Assembly: GCA_017534965.1 (NCBI GenBank)
Contig: JAFXVA010000008.1
Span: forward strand, 139,409 to 203,408
DNA: 64,000 bases
Direction: 5' to 3'
DNA from: Elusimicrobiaceae bacterium
Lineage (GTDB): Bacteria > Elusimicrobiota > Elusimicrobia > Elusimicrobiales > Elusimicrobiaceae
Positions 32,393-41,081 of this stretch are shown piece after piece. Made by a program: the position numbers and the translations under genes. Each line of letters starts with the position of its first letter. The first letter of the stretch is position 1. The notes below the pieces were generated by a model. The model saw only the letters and a list, made by a program, of their open reading frames with translations. It was not told where the DNA came from and did not search any database.

Positions 32393-33427
32393 ATGAACGA
32401 AGAACAAAAAAGTATAAATGTTTTTGAAATGTCAGGTTATCAGTTTAATAAGTATTTTTCTGATACTATTTTGCCAAATTTAATAGATATTGCTTCTGCT
32501 AATGTGGAATATTTTTCGGAACACGCAAAAAATAAAAAAATAGGTATAACTCCCCAGTTTGCGATTGGAAAATATCCTCTTTATATAGGGCTTTTTATAA
32601 TGTTTTTAGTTTTGCCGAAGTTATTTTTAGTTTGTGTGGTAATATGGTTTATTGCGCAATTTTTTAAAAAAGATAAACCGAGTTGGAAAGATAAAAATGA
32701 AACCCTTAATGGTGAGATTAGGAAGAAAGTTTTTTCCTATTTCAATATCGACATAAAGCGCAATTTAGAGCAACATCCTTTTGATTTTCCTATGCTTAAG
32801 CTAATGGGAATAAGTGGCTATAAGGTGGAAGATGTTTTAGATTTTACCTATAAAGATTTGCCTATACAGATAAGTGAAACGCTAATTCTTGATAAGGGGC
32901 AGAATCCTCTTGCCTCTGTTATTTCTTTTTCCACAAAATTAAATAAAAATTTTAAAGGACGCACGACAATTGGCTATGCACCTCAAAATAGTGGCAGAGG
33001 AGGCCCCCCTTTAATACAAATGAATAAACAAGCAAATGCCAGCGCTCCAATTTATATCGGACAAAATTTTTCTTCTGTAGAGCAATCTTCCCAGGAAAGA
33101 GTCCTTTTGGAAGATGTTGTTTTTAATGAAAAATTTTATGTTTTTTCTTCAGATCAAGTGGAAGCGCGTTATCTTTTAACACCTACTTTTATGAATAGAA
33201 TGTTAAAATATAACACTTCGCAAACATCTTGTATTACAACCGTGCTGTTTGATAACATGTTTTCTCCTACGGCAAATGTTTTCTTAACCATTTATACGGG
33301 CAAAGATTTTTTCGAAAATAGCGCAGATCCTTTAAGTGCCAAAGTTTATTGGGATATTTTACAGGACATAAAAGAAATTGTCCAAGTAGTAGAAGGTCTT
33401 AAACTAGACCAAGATATCGGAATGTAG
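32393..33427 (+). CDS. DUF3137-like membrane protein, subtype B, copy 1
   Basis: This 344-residue paralog starts with the subtype B segment VFEMSGYQFNKYFSDTILP. It has a hydrophobic region of one or two helices around residues 62-90. The domain contains TKLNKNFKGRTTI, then a low-complexity insert of about 30 residues. FSSDQVEARYLLTPTFMNRML follows, and it ends LKLDQDIGM. It begins 12 nt after copy A1 with only a weak GAGA ribosome site. Confidence 0.7.
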   Translation: MNEEQKSINVFEMSGYQFNKYFSDTILPNLIDIASANVEYFSEHAKNKKIGITPQFAIGKYPLYIGLFIMFLVLPKLFLVCVVIWFIAQFFKKDKPSWKDKNETLNGEIRKKVFSYFNIDIKRNLEQHPFDFPMLKLMGISGYKVEDVLDFTYKDLPIQISETLILDKGQNPLASVISFSTKLNKNFKGRTTIGYAPQNSGRGGPPLIQMNKQANASAPIYIGQNFSSVEQSSQERVLLEDVVFNEKFYVFSSDQVEARYLLTPTFMNRMLKYNTSQTSCITTVLFDNMFSPTANVFLTIYTGKDFFENSADPLSAKVYWDILQDIKEIVQVVEGLKLDQDIGM

Positions 33428-33437
33428 GGATAATTTT

Positions 33438-34553
33438 ATGATAAATAACGAAAACGATAATTATGAAATTATAGATATAAAGAATCAGGCAAAATATAAA
33501 GTTTGGCAAGAAACATCAGATAGAAAAAGATATAGTTCTGATTTAAGAAACCCGTATAACAATATAGATTTTTCTAATTTTGAAGCACAAAATTACGGCA
33601 AAGTTTTTAAAAGGACAATTTCCCCACAAGTAAAACAAAAAGAAAAATCAATGCTAGCTAAAATTATCGGCATACTTGCTATCGTTTATTTTATTATGTG
33701 GTTGATATTGTCGGCAGTGCTTTTTATGATAGATTTATTTGGTCCTTCTGAAATTCATTATTCCTTGCAGGAAGACACCTCTGTTTTTGCTCCTTTTATT
33801 GGGCTTTTTGCCCTTGTGTTTTTTATACTATCTTTATTCTTTTTATTTTTAGTTCCGAAATTTTTATTGGGTTTTTTTATACAAAAAGCTACGCCGAAGA
33901 TCTCGGACGCTCTTTATAAAAGTCTTAGCAAACCAACCCTTGCAGATTTAAAGAAGAAATTTTTTAATGCTTTAAACATAGAATATTATCCTATTAATAC
34001 GGTTTTATCTCAAGTGGATAATATAAGCGAACTCATGGCTAAAATAAACCCCGCTTACAAAAAATTTGTCAGAGCGGATGATTTTATTTCTCTTAATCAT
34101 AATAATTTGCCTATTAGCATTGTGGAGTATAGATCAGTCGGACGCGAAGCCAGCAGTTGCGTTTTTATAGCAACAAAAATAAATAAGCATATTACCAGAG
34201 AAACTTTTGTAAAAGCAAAAGATTCTTCTATACAAAGTGTTTCTTTTTCAGATAATTTTTTGGTGCAATCTTTTAACCCGGCGGAAGCACGCACCCTTTT
34301 AACCCCTGCTTTTAGGGCAAGATTGTTAAAGTATAGAAAAGAGCATAATAATTGCCAAATTGATATTTTGTTTAGCAATAAAGTATCTGATAAAGAAAAT
34401 ATTTTTATTTGTATTCCTTCTCAAAAGAATTATTTTGAAATGCCCGAACAAGATTGGAAGGACGAAAGCAAGTCTTATCAAATCATCAGCGAAATAAGAG
34501 AAATTTTGCTTATAGTTGACGCCCTTAAACTAGACCAAGATATAGGAATGTAA
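33438..34553 (+). CDS. DUF3137-like membrane protein, subtype A, copy 2
   Basis: The 371-residue protein begins YEIIDIKNQAKYKV, matching copy A1. It has two transmembrane helices (about 75-97 and 118-145). The core shows TKINKHITRETFV and FNPAEARTLLTPAFRARLL, so the usual DQVEARYLL is changed to NPAEARTLL. This is the most altered core of the four, yet the LKLDQDIGM end is intact. It lies 10 nt after copy B1. Confidence 0.7.
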   Translation: MINNENDNYEIIDIKNQAKYKVWQETSDRKRYSSDLRNPYNNIDFSNFEAQNYGKVFKRTISPQVKQKEKSMLAKIIGILAIVYFIMWLILSAVLFMIDLFGPSEIHYSLQEDTSVFAPFIGLFALVFFILSLFFLFLVPKFLLGFFIQKATPKISDALYKSLSKPTLADLKKKFFNALNIEYYPINTVLSQVDNISELMAKINPAYKKFVRADDFISLNHNNLPISIVEYRSVGREASSCVFIATKINKHITRETFVKAKDSSIQSVSFSDNFLVQSFNPAEARTLLTPAFRARLLKYRKEHNNCQIDILFSNKVSDKENIFICIPSQKNYFEMPEQDWKDESKSYQIISEIREILLIVDALKLDQDIGM

Positions 34554-34557
34554 AACT

Positions 34558-35565
34558 ATGGTAGAACAAAATAAAAATACACAACTGCAAAAAGATATTT
34601 TTGATTTAAGCGAAGCGGAATTTATTTATTATTTTCAAGAAAAGATATTTTCTTTATATTGTAGTGTAAAAAACAAAAAGATATATCAAAAAGTAGCCGA
34701 CCCTGCTAGTTGTTTAAAGTCTATTTTTTTTGTTTTTATTTCCATAGTATTATTAATTCTGTTATTTTGGTTTATAATGACTTCGTTTACTAATATGTCC
34801 TTTTTAATCGCTTTGACATCTATGCTGTTTTTAGCCTTTTGGTGTCGTATAGTTGCTAGATTCTTCATTAGCAAGATAAATATAATAAAAAAAGAAAGTC
34901 CAATTAGCGAAGAAGCTATTAACTTACATTTTAAAAAAGCAGTTTTTAATATGCTTGGTTTATCCCATGAGGATATCAATTTAGGGATAGATATGCGAGT
35001 TTTAATACGTTTTTATGATATCTTTAAACAGCTTTTTGGCCAAGTAAATGGAAATATAGAAGAAATTTTTACGGGTGCTTACCATAAAATACCTTTTACG
35101 ATGGTCGAACAATTTAACGGCATTTCTCACGATGTCTTACTTATAACAAAAACATCAAAATCTTTTAAAGGGGAAATACAAATTGTCAGTTCTACAAGGC
35201 CGACACTTGGTAAGGGCTTCCAGCCGGTTAATTTGGAAGATGTTAAATTTTCAAAAGAGTATAATGTCTATGCTCAAGACCAAGTGGAAGCCCGCTATCT
35301 TTTAACCCCTGCCTTTTTGGAAAGAGTAAAAAGATACAGAAATGTAAAACTCTGTGATATGGAAATTGCTTTTTCTCAAAAATATCCGCAATTTGGCAAT
35401 GTTTTTTTTCATATTAAAACAGGCATGGATATGTTTGAATTGCCCGCAAATAATATGGGTAGTAAAGAAGCAAGGGCCAAAGCAGTATATAATATTTTAT
35501 TTGAAATAAAAGATATTCTTAGAATCGTAGATACTCTTAAACTAGACCAAGATATAGGGATGTAA
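34558..35565 (+). CDS. DUF3137-like membrane protein, subtype B, copy 2
   Basis: The 335-residue protein opens with IFDLSEAEFIYYFQEKIF, matching the B1 N-terminus. It has two transmembrane helices (about 55-75 and 80-100). The core has TKTSKSFKGEIQI and YAQDQVEARYLLTPAFLERVK, and it ends LKLDQDIGM. It begins 4 nt after copy A2. lemA follows after 48 nt with a separate promoter-like element. Confidence 0.7.
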   Translation: MVEQNKNTQLQKDIFDLSEAEFIYYFQEKIFSLYCSVKNKKIYQKVADPASCLKSIFFVFISIVLLILLFWFIMTSFTNMSFLIALTSMLFLAFWCRIVARFFISKINIIKKESPISEEAINLHFKKAVFNMLGLSHEDINLGIDMRVLIRFYDIFKQLFGQVNGNIEEIFTGAYHKIPFTMVEQFNGISHDVLLITKTSKSFKGEIQIVSSTRPTLGKGFQPVNLEDVKFSKEYNVYAQDQVEARYLLTPAFLERVKRYRNVKLCDMEIAFSQKYPQFGNVFFHIKTGMDMFELPANNMGSKEARAKAVYNILFEIKDILRIVDTLKLDQDIGM

Positions 35566-35577
35566 TTTAAAAAATAA

Positions 35578-35586
35578 TGTTATAAT
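35578..35586 (+). promoter_or_regulatory. Extended -10 promoter before lemA
   Basis: TGTTATAAT (35578-35586) sits 27 nt before the lemA ATG and ahead of its AAAGGAGG site. lemA may thus be transcribed alone as well as with the DUF3137-like genes. Confidence 0.45.
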
Positions 35587-35613
35587 ATAAAAAAACAAAG
35601 GAGGTTGTAATAT

Positions 35614-36186
35614 ATGGGTGCAGTAATTTTACTTTTAATAGTAGTAGTTTCTGTTGCAACAATAATTTTATATTCAAGTTATGTCAAAGTTGTTAAAAGT
35701 GGCAATGCTGTCAGAGAAGCCAAATCAAGTATAGATGTTCAATTTAGAAAACGCTATGATCTTTTGCCTAATATTTTGACAATCGCCCAAAGATTTATGA
35801 CGCACGAAAAAGAAATTTTTACAAAAATTACCGAACTTCGCAGCCAAGCAATAAATGCCCCTGCCGGCAGCCAAGAGGCCTTTGAGTGTAATAAAAAACT
35901 TGATAGCGTGCTCGGTCAGCTAAAAGTTTCTATGGAAAATTACCCCACTTTAAAATCTGATGCCACAATGACCCAAGCAATGAAAACTTATAACGAAGTG
36001 GAAGAACATATCGCCGCCGCAAGAAGATTTTACAACTCCGCTATTACTCAACTTAGAAATTATGTAATGATTTTTCCTACCAGTTTATTTAAAGGTTATG
36101 TGCAGGAAGAAATGCAAAATTCTTATTATGAAATAGAAGATAAAAATATGACTAAAGCCGTTAATGCCGCCGACTATTTAAAATAG
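35614..36186 (+). CDS. LemA family protein
   Basis: The 190-residue protein has an N-terminal transmembrane helix (about 2-22) and the LemA helical domain: VREAKSSIDVQFRKRYDLLPNI, ENYPTLKSDATM and AARRFYNSAITQLRN. LemA proteins are small membrane-anchored helical bundles of unclear function, often next to DUF3137 or TPM-domain genes. A strong AAAGGAGG site precedes it. It closes the nusB-ligA-DUF3137 cluster. Confidence 0.9.
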   Translation: MGAVILLLIVVVSVATIILYSSYVKVVKSGNAVREAKSSIDVQFRKRYDLLPNILTIAQRFMTHEKEIFTKITELRSQAINAPAGSQEAFECNKKLDSVLGQLKVSMENYPTLKSDATMTQAMKTYNEVEEHIAAARRFYNSAITQLRNYVMIFPTSLFKGYVQEEMQNSYYEIEDKNMTKAVNAADYLK

Positions 36187-36205
36187 TTTTGTAAAAACAG
36201 ACAAC

Positions 36206-36247
36206 AAAAAACCTTTGCTTTCATAAAAAGGAAGCAAAGGTTTTTTT
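36206..36247. terminator. Bidirectional terminator after lemA
   Basis: AAAAAACCTTTGCTT (36206-36220) pairs with AAGCAAAGGTTTTTT (36232-36246). Confidence 0.85.
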
Positions 36248-36255
36248 ATGATTAA

Positions 36256-36762
36256 TTAATCTATTTGCGAAAAAAGTAATTTGTTTGCTTTTTGCCAAGA
36301 TTTTTTCAAGTCCACTTTTTTATATTGTTTATAATTAAGATTATCGGAAACAATTTTAATTGATTTAATTTTTGGGAAAATCGTTGCCAAAATATATAAT
36401 TCCATATCAAAAATGCCATTATGTTTAGATTTTTCCACAAAATCAGTTGAGGTATAGCATTTAACTTTTGATTTTTTATCAAGGGTGTAAGTTCTATCTT
36501 TAGCAAAGTTTGAAGGTCTTTCCCTGCCTGATTTGCCGACGACTACAACCTCGCCCACATCAAAAGCATTAGCACCGCAGTAGCCGATATTAAAAAACTT
36601 ATCGTCTTCTTTAAAAACACCTTTTTTAAATAGTTTAATTATGGTTCTTAAGGTTGCATATTCGCCAAAACCGGTAATTATTATTTTTGCTTTACTTTCC
36701 AATTTTTTAGGTATTTTAACTTCCTTTGCTTCTAATTCTTCTGCTATAAAAATATAATTCAT
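36256..36762 (-). CDS. Nucleoside phosphorylase-superfamily protein, short
   Basis: The 168-residue protein shows the order of MTA/SAH nucleosidase-type motifs: NIGYCGANAFDVGEVVVVG (the usual NxGxAGG...GDVV), YTSTDFV, FDMELYILA (the FDME substrate motif) and IKIVSDN with the catalytic Asp. It is about 60 residues shorter than MTAN, and the N-terminal part is reduced. A nucleoside or futalosine-related hydrolase role is possible but not proven. The ankyrin gene lies 25 nt upstream, so they may be co-transcribed. Confidence 0.6.
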   Translation of the reverse strand: MNYIFIAEELEAKEVKIPKKLESKAKIIITGFGEYATLRTIIKLFKKGVFKEDDKFFNIGYCGANAFDVGEVVVVGKSGRERPSNFAKDRTYTLDKKSKVKCYTSTDFVEKSKHNGIFDMELYILATIFPKIKSIKIVSDNLNYKQYKKVDLKKSWQKANKLLFSQID

Positions 36763-36787
36763 TTTTTAAATTTCTCCTTAATATTTT

Positions 36788-37498
36788 CTATTTCGCTCCG
36801 GCGGATTTTAATAATTCAATAATTTCTTTGTTTCCTATCTTTTCGGCATATCTTAATGGCGAAGTCGCAAAATTACAATATGGGTTTTTAAAATCTGCCC
36901 CTTCGTCTATTAACTTTTTAGTTGCTTCTAAATCTTCTCTTATAATGGCAGAACAAAAATCGTCTTTTACTCCAGCAGAAAGTTGCTTTTTAACAATATC
37001 TATACGCTTTGCTTTGCTAGCCATATGTAAATATATTTCTTTATTAATATCAGCCCCATTTTCTATTAAAATTTTTATAATTTCAGGATTCTTATCTTTC
37101 TCTAAAGCAATTGATACTACAGAAGGAAAATCTCCTAACGGGCAATCTAATATAAATATTCCTGGAGCATGACACTTATAGTATGGCAAATTGCCATCTG
37201 CTCCTTGTTCAATGAAATATTTAACTGCTTCTGTATTATTTGCTTTTACGGCATAATATAGAGGAGTGTAATGATTGTAATAAGCATTTATTCCTTCTTT
37301 TAAATTTAATTTCTTTAATTTTTCAAAATCATTTGCTTTAAGATATGCTTTTATTTTGGCAGCAGTAGAAAAATGTTTATAATAAAAATCATGAATTTCT
37401 ACTCCGAAAATTAATAGAAGGAATAATATTATTCCAATTAAAAAAAGGACGAGTATAGTCTTAACTAAAAATATAAGAAATGAAAGAAATTTCTTCAT
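36788..37498 (-). CDS. Membrane-anchored ankyrin-repeat protein
   Basis: The 236-residue protein has a long N-terminal transmembrane helix (about 5-32), then ankyrin-like repeats: YTPLYYAVKANNTEAVKYFI, VSIALEKDKNPEIIKILIEN and SPLRYAEKIGNKEIIELLKS. Ankyrin repeats bind other proteins; the partner is unknown. Its ATG overlaps the stop of the upstream TIGR02757-like gene. Confidence 0.8.
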   Translation of the reverse strand: MKKFLSFLIFLVKTILVLFLIGIILFLLLIFGVEIHDFYYKHFSTAAKIKAYLKANDFEKLKKLNLKEGINAYYNHYTPLYYAVKANNTEAVKYFIEQGADGNLPYYKCHAPGIFILDCPLGDFPSVVSIALEKDKNPEIIKILIENGADINKEIYLHMASKAKRIDIVKKQLSAGVKDDFCSAIIREDLEATKKLIDEGADFKNPYCNFATSPLRYAEKIGNKEIIELLKSAGAK

Positions 37499-38259
37499 AA
37501 ATTCTCCTTAATGTTTTTCTTTTTAAAATCTGGGTGTATGCCAAAACGCGTAATACAAAAATCGTATTTTATCGGGTCCTTTTGGCAAAATTTTGCAAGA
37601 GAAGCGGAAATTTCTAAAGCGGTTTTCATATCGGTTTGATTGCGTTTTGTTAGGCCAAGTGCGCGCGCGTTTCTATGCATATGAACATCAAGTGGCACAA
37701 TAAGGCACGCCGTCGGTATTTTGGTCCATAAACCGCAATCCACATTATCTTTACGCACGCACCAGCGCAAAAACAAATTTATTCTTTTAAGTGCGCTTTT
37801 TTTATCCGGGTCCGGCACTAGAGATTTTACATTCCCAAAAGAACGCAAGGTTTTGCAAAAATTATTTAAAGCAAATAAAAAATCTCTTTTCCCTTGCAAA
37901 TAGAACTTATAAAAAAGATTTTCCAAAGATTTTTCTTTTTCCAAAATTGTTTTTATCGCAAAAAGGAAATTGACAAGTTCTTCTTCGGTCGTAAAGCGGT
38001 ATTTAAAATTTTTAAAATCTTTTTTAAAATCTTGTTTTGTTTTGGTAAAAAGATATTTTTTGGGAGAAGATCCCATAACCGCAAAAATGCCCGTCAAATT
38101 TTTTATTATCTGCTTAACATTGCCGTAAGCAAAACACGCACTAATTAAAGCAACAACCTCTCTATCGCCGATATTTTTATATCGGTAAACAAACATTAAG
38201 GGGTCGGGTTCAATCAAATCAAAGCGGTTATATTTTTTATAAAGTATTTCCAAGTCCAT
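37495..38259 (-). CDS. TIGR02757/DUF2400-type protein
   Basis: The 254-residue protein matches the TIGR02757 family by VYRYKNIGDREVVALISACFAYGNVKQI, NLFLRWCVRKDNVDCGLW, PLDVHMHRNARALGL and the Cys/Asp-containing end YDFCITRFGIHP. The family may have a helix-hairpin-helix glycosylase-like fold, with no proven function. The start at 38259 (MDLEILYKKYN) is the family start; longer in-frame versions would run backwards through murE. Only 25 bp separate it from the divergent murE. Confidence 0.8.
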   Translation of the reverse strand: MDLEILYKKYNRFDLIEPDPLMFVYRYKNIGDREVVALISACFAYGNVKQIIKNLTGIFAVMGSSPKKYLFTKTKQDFKKDFKNFKYRFTTEEELVNFLFAIKTILEKEKSLENLFYKFYLQGKRDFLFALNNFCKTLRSFGNVKSLVPDPDKKSALKRINLFLRWCVRKDNVDCGLWTKIPTACLIVPLDVHMHRNARALGLTKRNQTDMKTALEISASLAKFCQKDPIKYDFCITRFGIHPDFKKKNIKENL

Positions 38260-38284
38260 TAAATAAATGTTAGCATATATGTAT

Positions 38285-39751
38285 ATGAAATTAAATGAAC
38301 TCTTTGAAGATAACTCTTTGCCCGCAACGGAAATTACTGGCCTTACGCAAAACTCCGCCAAAGTAAAACCTGGTTTTGTGTTTTTTGCCGTCAAAGGATA
38401 TAGTGTTGACGGACATTTATTTATTGACGACGCTATTAAAAACGGCGCCGTTGCCGTTGTAAGCGAGCAAAAATTATCTTTAAAAGAAGTTCCCTCAATT
38501 TTAGTTAACAATATCACAATTTCTATGGCGCGTGCCGCCTGTAAATTTTACAATTACCCGTCTGATAAATTAAAAGTTATCGGACTAACCGGCACAAAAG
38601 GCAAAACAAGCACCGCCTATTTAACGGAAAGTATTTTATTTGCTTCGGGTTTAAAACCGGCAGTCTTTGGCACAATAAATTATCGTGCAAACGGCGAGCT
38701 TATTAGCCAAGCGCCAAACACCACGCCCGAGCCACTTGTTTTAGAAGAGATGATAGATTATAGCGTTAAGCAAATTTGCGACACGCTTGTTATGGAAGTT
38801 TCTTCCCACGCTTTAGAATTACACCGCACCGAAGGCATAAATTTTGATATAGCCCTTTTTGCCAATCTTCAAAGGGATCATCTCGATTTCCACTTAAATT
38901 TTGAAAATTATTTCGCCGCAAAGGTTAAACTTTTTGATAATCTTATTTCTGCGCAAAATACCAAAAAAGAAAAAACCGCCGTCATAAATATAGATGATGA
39001 ATACGGCAAAAAACTTTATAATTATTTAAACGGCAAAGTTAAAATTATCACTTACGGCATTAAGGAAAAAGCCGATTTACATGCCACAAATATTAAACCT
39101 TCTTTAGAAGGTGTTGATTTTGAAATTAACGGCAAAAAAGCGCATATTAATTTGCTTGGCGCGCATAATATTTATAATGCACTTGGTGCGGCTGCCTGTG
39201 CTTTGGCGCGCGGTATTTCTTGGGATGCAATTTTGGCAGGCCTTAACAATTTAAAAGGCGTTCCCGGCCGTATGCAAAGGGTTGACGAAGGCCAAAACTT
39301 TTATGTTTTTGTAGATTTTGCCTATACCAACGAAGCCCTTTTAAGAGCTTATGAAACTTTAAAACCCTATCAAAAGGGCCGTCTTATAACTATTTTTGGT
39401 TGCGGCGGTCAGCGCGATAGAACAAAAAGGCCACTTATGGGCGCAAGCGCCACCGCTAACAGCGATTTAGTTTTTTTAACAAACGATAATCCCCGTAAAG
39501 AAGACCCAAAAATTATTTTTGAAGATATTTTAAAAGGTATTAGCGATAAATCAAAAGTTATTTTAGAGCCCTCGCGCCGCGCGGCAATTCAAAAAGCAAT
39601 TTCCGAAGCCAAAGAAAATGATATTATTATAATTGCTGGCAAAGGCCACGAAGATTATCAAATTTTACCGACGGGCAAAATACATTTTTCCGATACGGAA
39701 GAAGCAATAGAGGCAATAAAAAATGTTCAAGCACACACTTTACAAAAATAA
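38285..39751 (+). CDS. murE: UDP-MurNAc-tripeptide (meso-DAP) synthetase
   Basis: The 488-residue Mur ligase has the ATP loop GLTGTKGKTST, NTTPEP, VSSHALELHR, ANLQRDHLDFH and the DAP-selecting motif DNPRKEDP. The Arg of DNPR contacts meso-DAP, so peptidoglycan is DAP-type, in agreement with the dap operon. I chose ATG 38285 because MKLNELFED fits the family; two in-frame ATGs lie 6 and 18 nt upstream. It overlaps murD by 29 nt. Confidence 0.94.
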   Translation: MKLNELFEDNSLPATEITGLTQNSAKVKPGFVFFAVKGYSVDGHLFIDDAIKNGAVAVVSEQKLSLKEVPSILVNNITISMARAACKFYNYPSDKLKVIGLTGTKGKTSTAYLTESILFASGLKPAVFGTINYRANGELISQAPNTTPEPLVLEEMIDYSVKQICDTLVMEVSSHALELHRTEGINFDIALFANLQRDHLDFHLNFENYFAAKVKLFDNLISAQNTKKEKTAVINIDDEYGKKLYNYLNGKVKIITYGIKEKADLHATNIKPSLEGVDFEINGKKAHINLLGAHNIYNALGAAACALARGISWDAILAGLNNLKGVPGRMQRVDEGQNFYVFVDFAYTNEALLRAYETLKPYQKGRLITIFGCGGQRDRTKRPLMGASATANSDLVFLTNDNPRKEDPKIIFEDILKGISDKSKVILEPSRRAAIQKAISEAKENDIIIIAGKGHEDYQILPTGKIHFSDTEEAIEAIKNVQAHTLQK

Positions 39752-41045
39752 AACAGCCGTAATTTTAGGTGCAGGTAAAAGCGGGCTTGCCTGCGGTTCT
39801 CTTTTAAAAAAGAAAGGCATAAAATTTTGCTATTGGGATGAAAACAAAAAACTTTTCCCCAAACAAGATATTTTAAGTTATGATTTTTTTATTAAAAGCC
39901 CCGGTATTTCTTGGCAAAATAAAGTTTTAAAACAAATCAAAAAAGCCAAAAAACCTGTTTTTAGCGAACTTGAAGTCGCAATTTCTTATTTACCCAAAGG
40001 CTGTAAACTTTTTGCAATTACAGGCACAAACGGCAAAACCACAACAACTACAATGCTAGGCGCAATTTTAAAAGAATATTGTAAAGAAGAAGGCAAACAC
40101 CGCCAAGTTTATGTTGTAGGTAATATCGGCACACCGATAGCAAGTAAAATCGGTAAGATAAAAGAAAATAGTTTAGTTGTTGTTGAGGTTTCAAGTTATC
40201 AACTTGAAGATAGTTCTTATTTTAATCCGCACGCCTCGGCTGTTTTAAATATCACGCCGGACCACCTTGAACATCACGGCTCTTACAAAAAATATATAGA
40301 GGCAAAAGCAAAAATTTTCAAACATCAAAAGGCCCAGCAAGTTTTGGTTATAAACGGCTCTGACGTGGTTTGTTCTTCCTTTGCTAAAAAAGCAAAATGC
40401 CGCATTTTCAGTTTTTCAAGCACACCTAAAAAGATACTTAAAAGTGATGTTTTTTACGACGGAGATGAAATTATTTTTGCCTCCGGTTATCATATAAGGC
40501 CACCCAAAGATTTAATTGGCATACATAATATTGAAAATGTTATGGCGGCCTCTCTGGTTGCTTTTGCGTGCGGCGTTCACCCAAGCAGCGTGCAGCGCGC
40601 TATGGATAAATTTAAAAACATAGAACACCGCATAGAATATTTTGCTACCAAAAAAGGCGTTAAATATTATAATGATTCAAAAGCAACCAATGTTGATTCA
40701 ACTTTAATTGCCTTAAAAGCACTTCAAACAGATAAAAAACTTTGGCTTATTCTTGGCGGTCTTGATAAAGGCGCACCCTATACTCCACTTGTTCCTGAAA
40801 TAAAGAAAACCTGCAAGCATATTGTTTTAATCGGCTCTGCCGCGCCTAAAATTGCAAAAGAGTTAAAAAATCTCTGCCCTATTACAGATTGTAAAGACCT
40901 GCAAACCGCAGTAAAATTTATTTACAAAAACGCAAAAAAGGGGGATATTTGCCTGCTTTCTCCGGCGTGCGCCTCTTTTGACCAATTTAAAAGTTTTGAG
41001 CACCGCGGCAAAGTTTTTAAAGAACTTGTAAGCAAACTTAAATAA
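39723..41045 (+). CDS. murD: UDP-N-acetylmuramoyl-L-alanine--D-glutamate ligase
   Basis: The 440-residue MurD has VILGAGKSGLA, SPGISW, the ATP loop ITGTNGKTTTTTM, VEVSSYQLE, NITPDHLEHHGS and YNDSKATNVDST. It adds D-Glu to UDP-MurNAc-L-Ala. The start lies inside the end of murE, giving coupled translation. Confidence 0.94.
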   Translation: MFKHTLYKNKTAVILGAGKSGLACGSLLKKKGIKFCYWDENKKLFPKQDILSYDFFIKSPGISWQNKVLKQIKKAKKPVFSELEVAISYLPKGCKLFAITGTNGKTTTTTMLGAILKEYCKEEGKHRQVYVVGNIGTPIASKIGKIKENSLVVVEVSSYQLEDSSYFNPHASAVLNITPDHLEHHGSYKKYIEAKAKIFKHQKAQQVLVINGSDVVCSSFAKKAKCRIFSFSSTPKKILKSDVFYDGDEIIFASGYHIRPPKDLIGIHNIENVMAASLVAFACGVHPSSVQRAMDKFKNIEHRIEYFATKKGVKYYNDSKATNVDSTLIALKALQTDKKLWLILGGLDKGAPYTPLVPEIKKTCKHIVLIGSAAPKIAKELKNLCPITDCKDLQTAVKFIYKNAKKGDICLLSPACASFDQFKSFEHRGKVFKELVSKLK

Positions 41046-41052
41046 ATTTTGG

Positions 41053-41077
41053 TATAATATAATAGTCCCTTTGGGAC
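41053..41077 (+). promoter_or_regulatory. infC promoter -10 and short leader hairpin
   Basis: Overlapping TATAAT hexamers (41053-41058 and 41058-41063) are followed by GTCCC-TTT-GGGAC (41065-41077), 4 nt before the infC ATG. The hairpin occupies the normal Shine-Dalgarno position. Confidence 0.45.
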
Positions 41078-41081
41078 AGTT

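Noticed and set aside
38260-38517. N-terminal extension of the TIGR02757-type gene
   Set aside because: The longer frame runs antisense through the start of murE. The family start matches MDLEILYKK at 38259.
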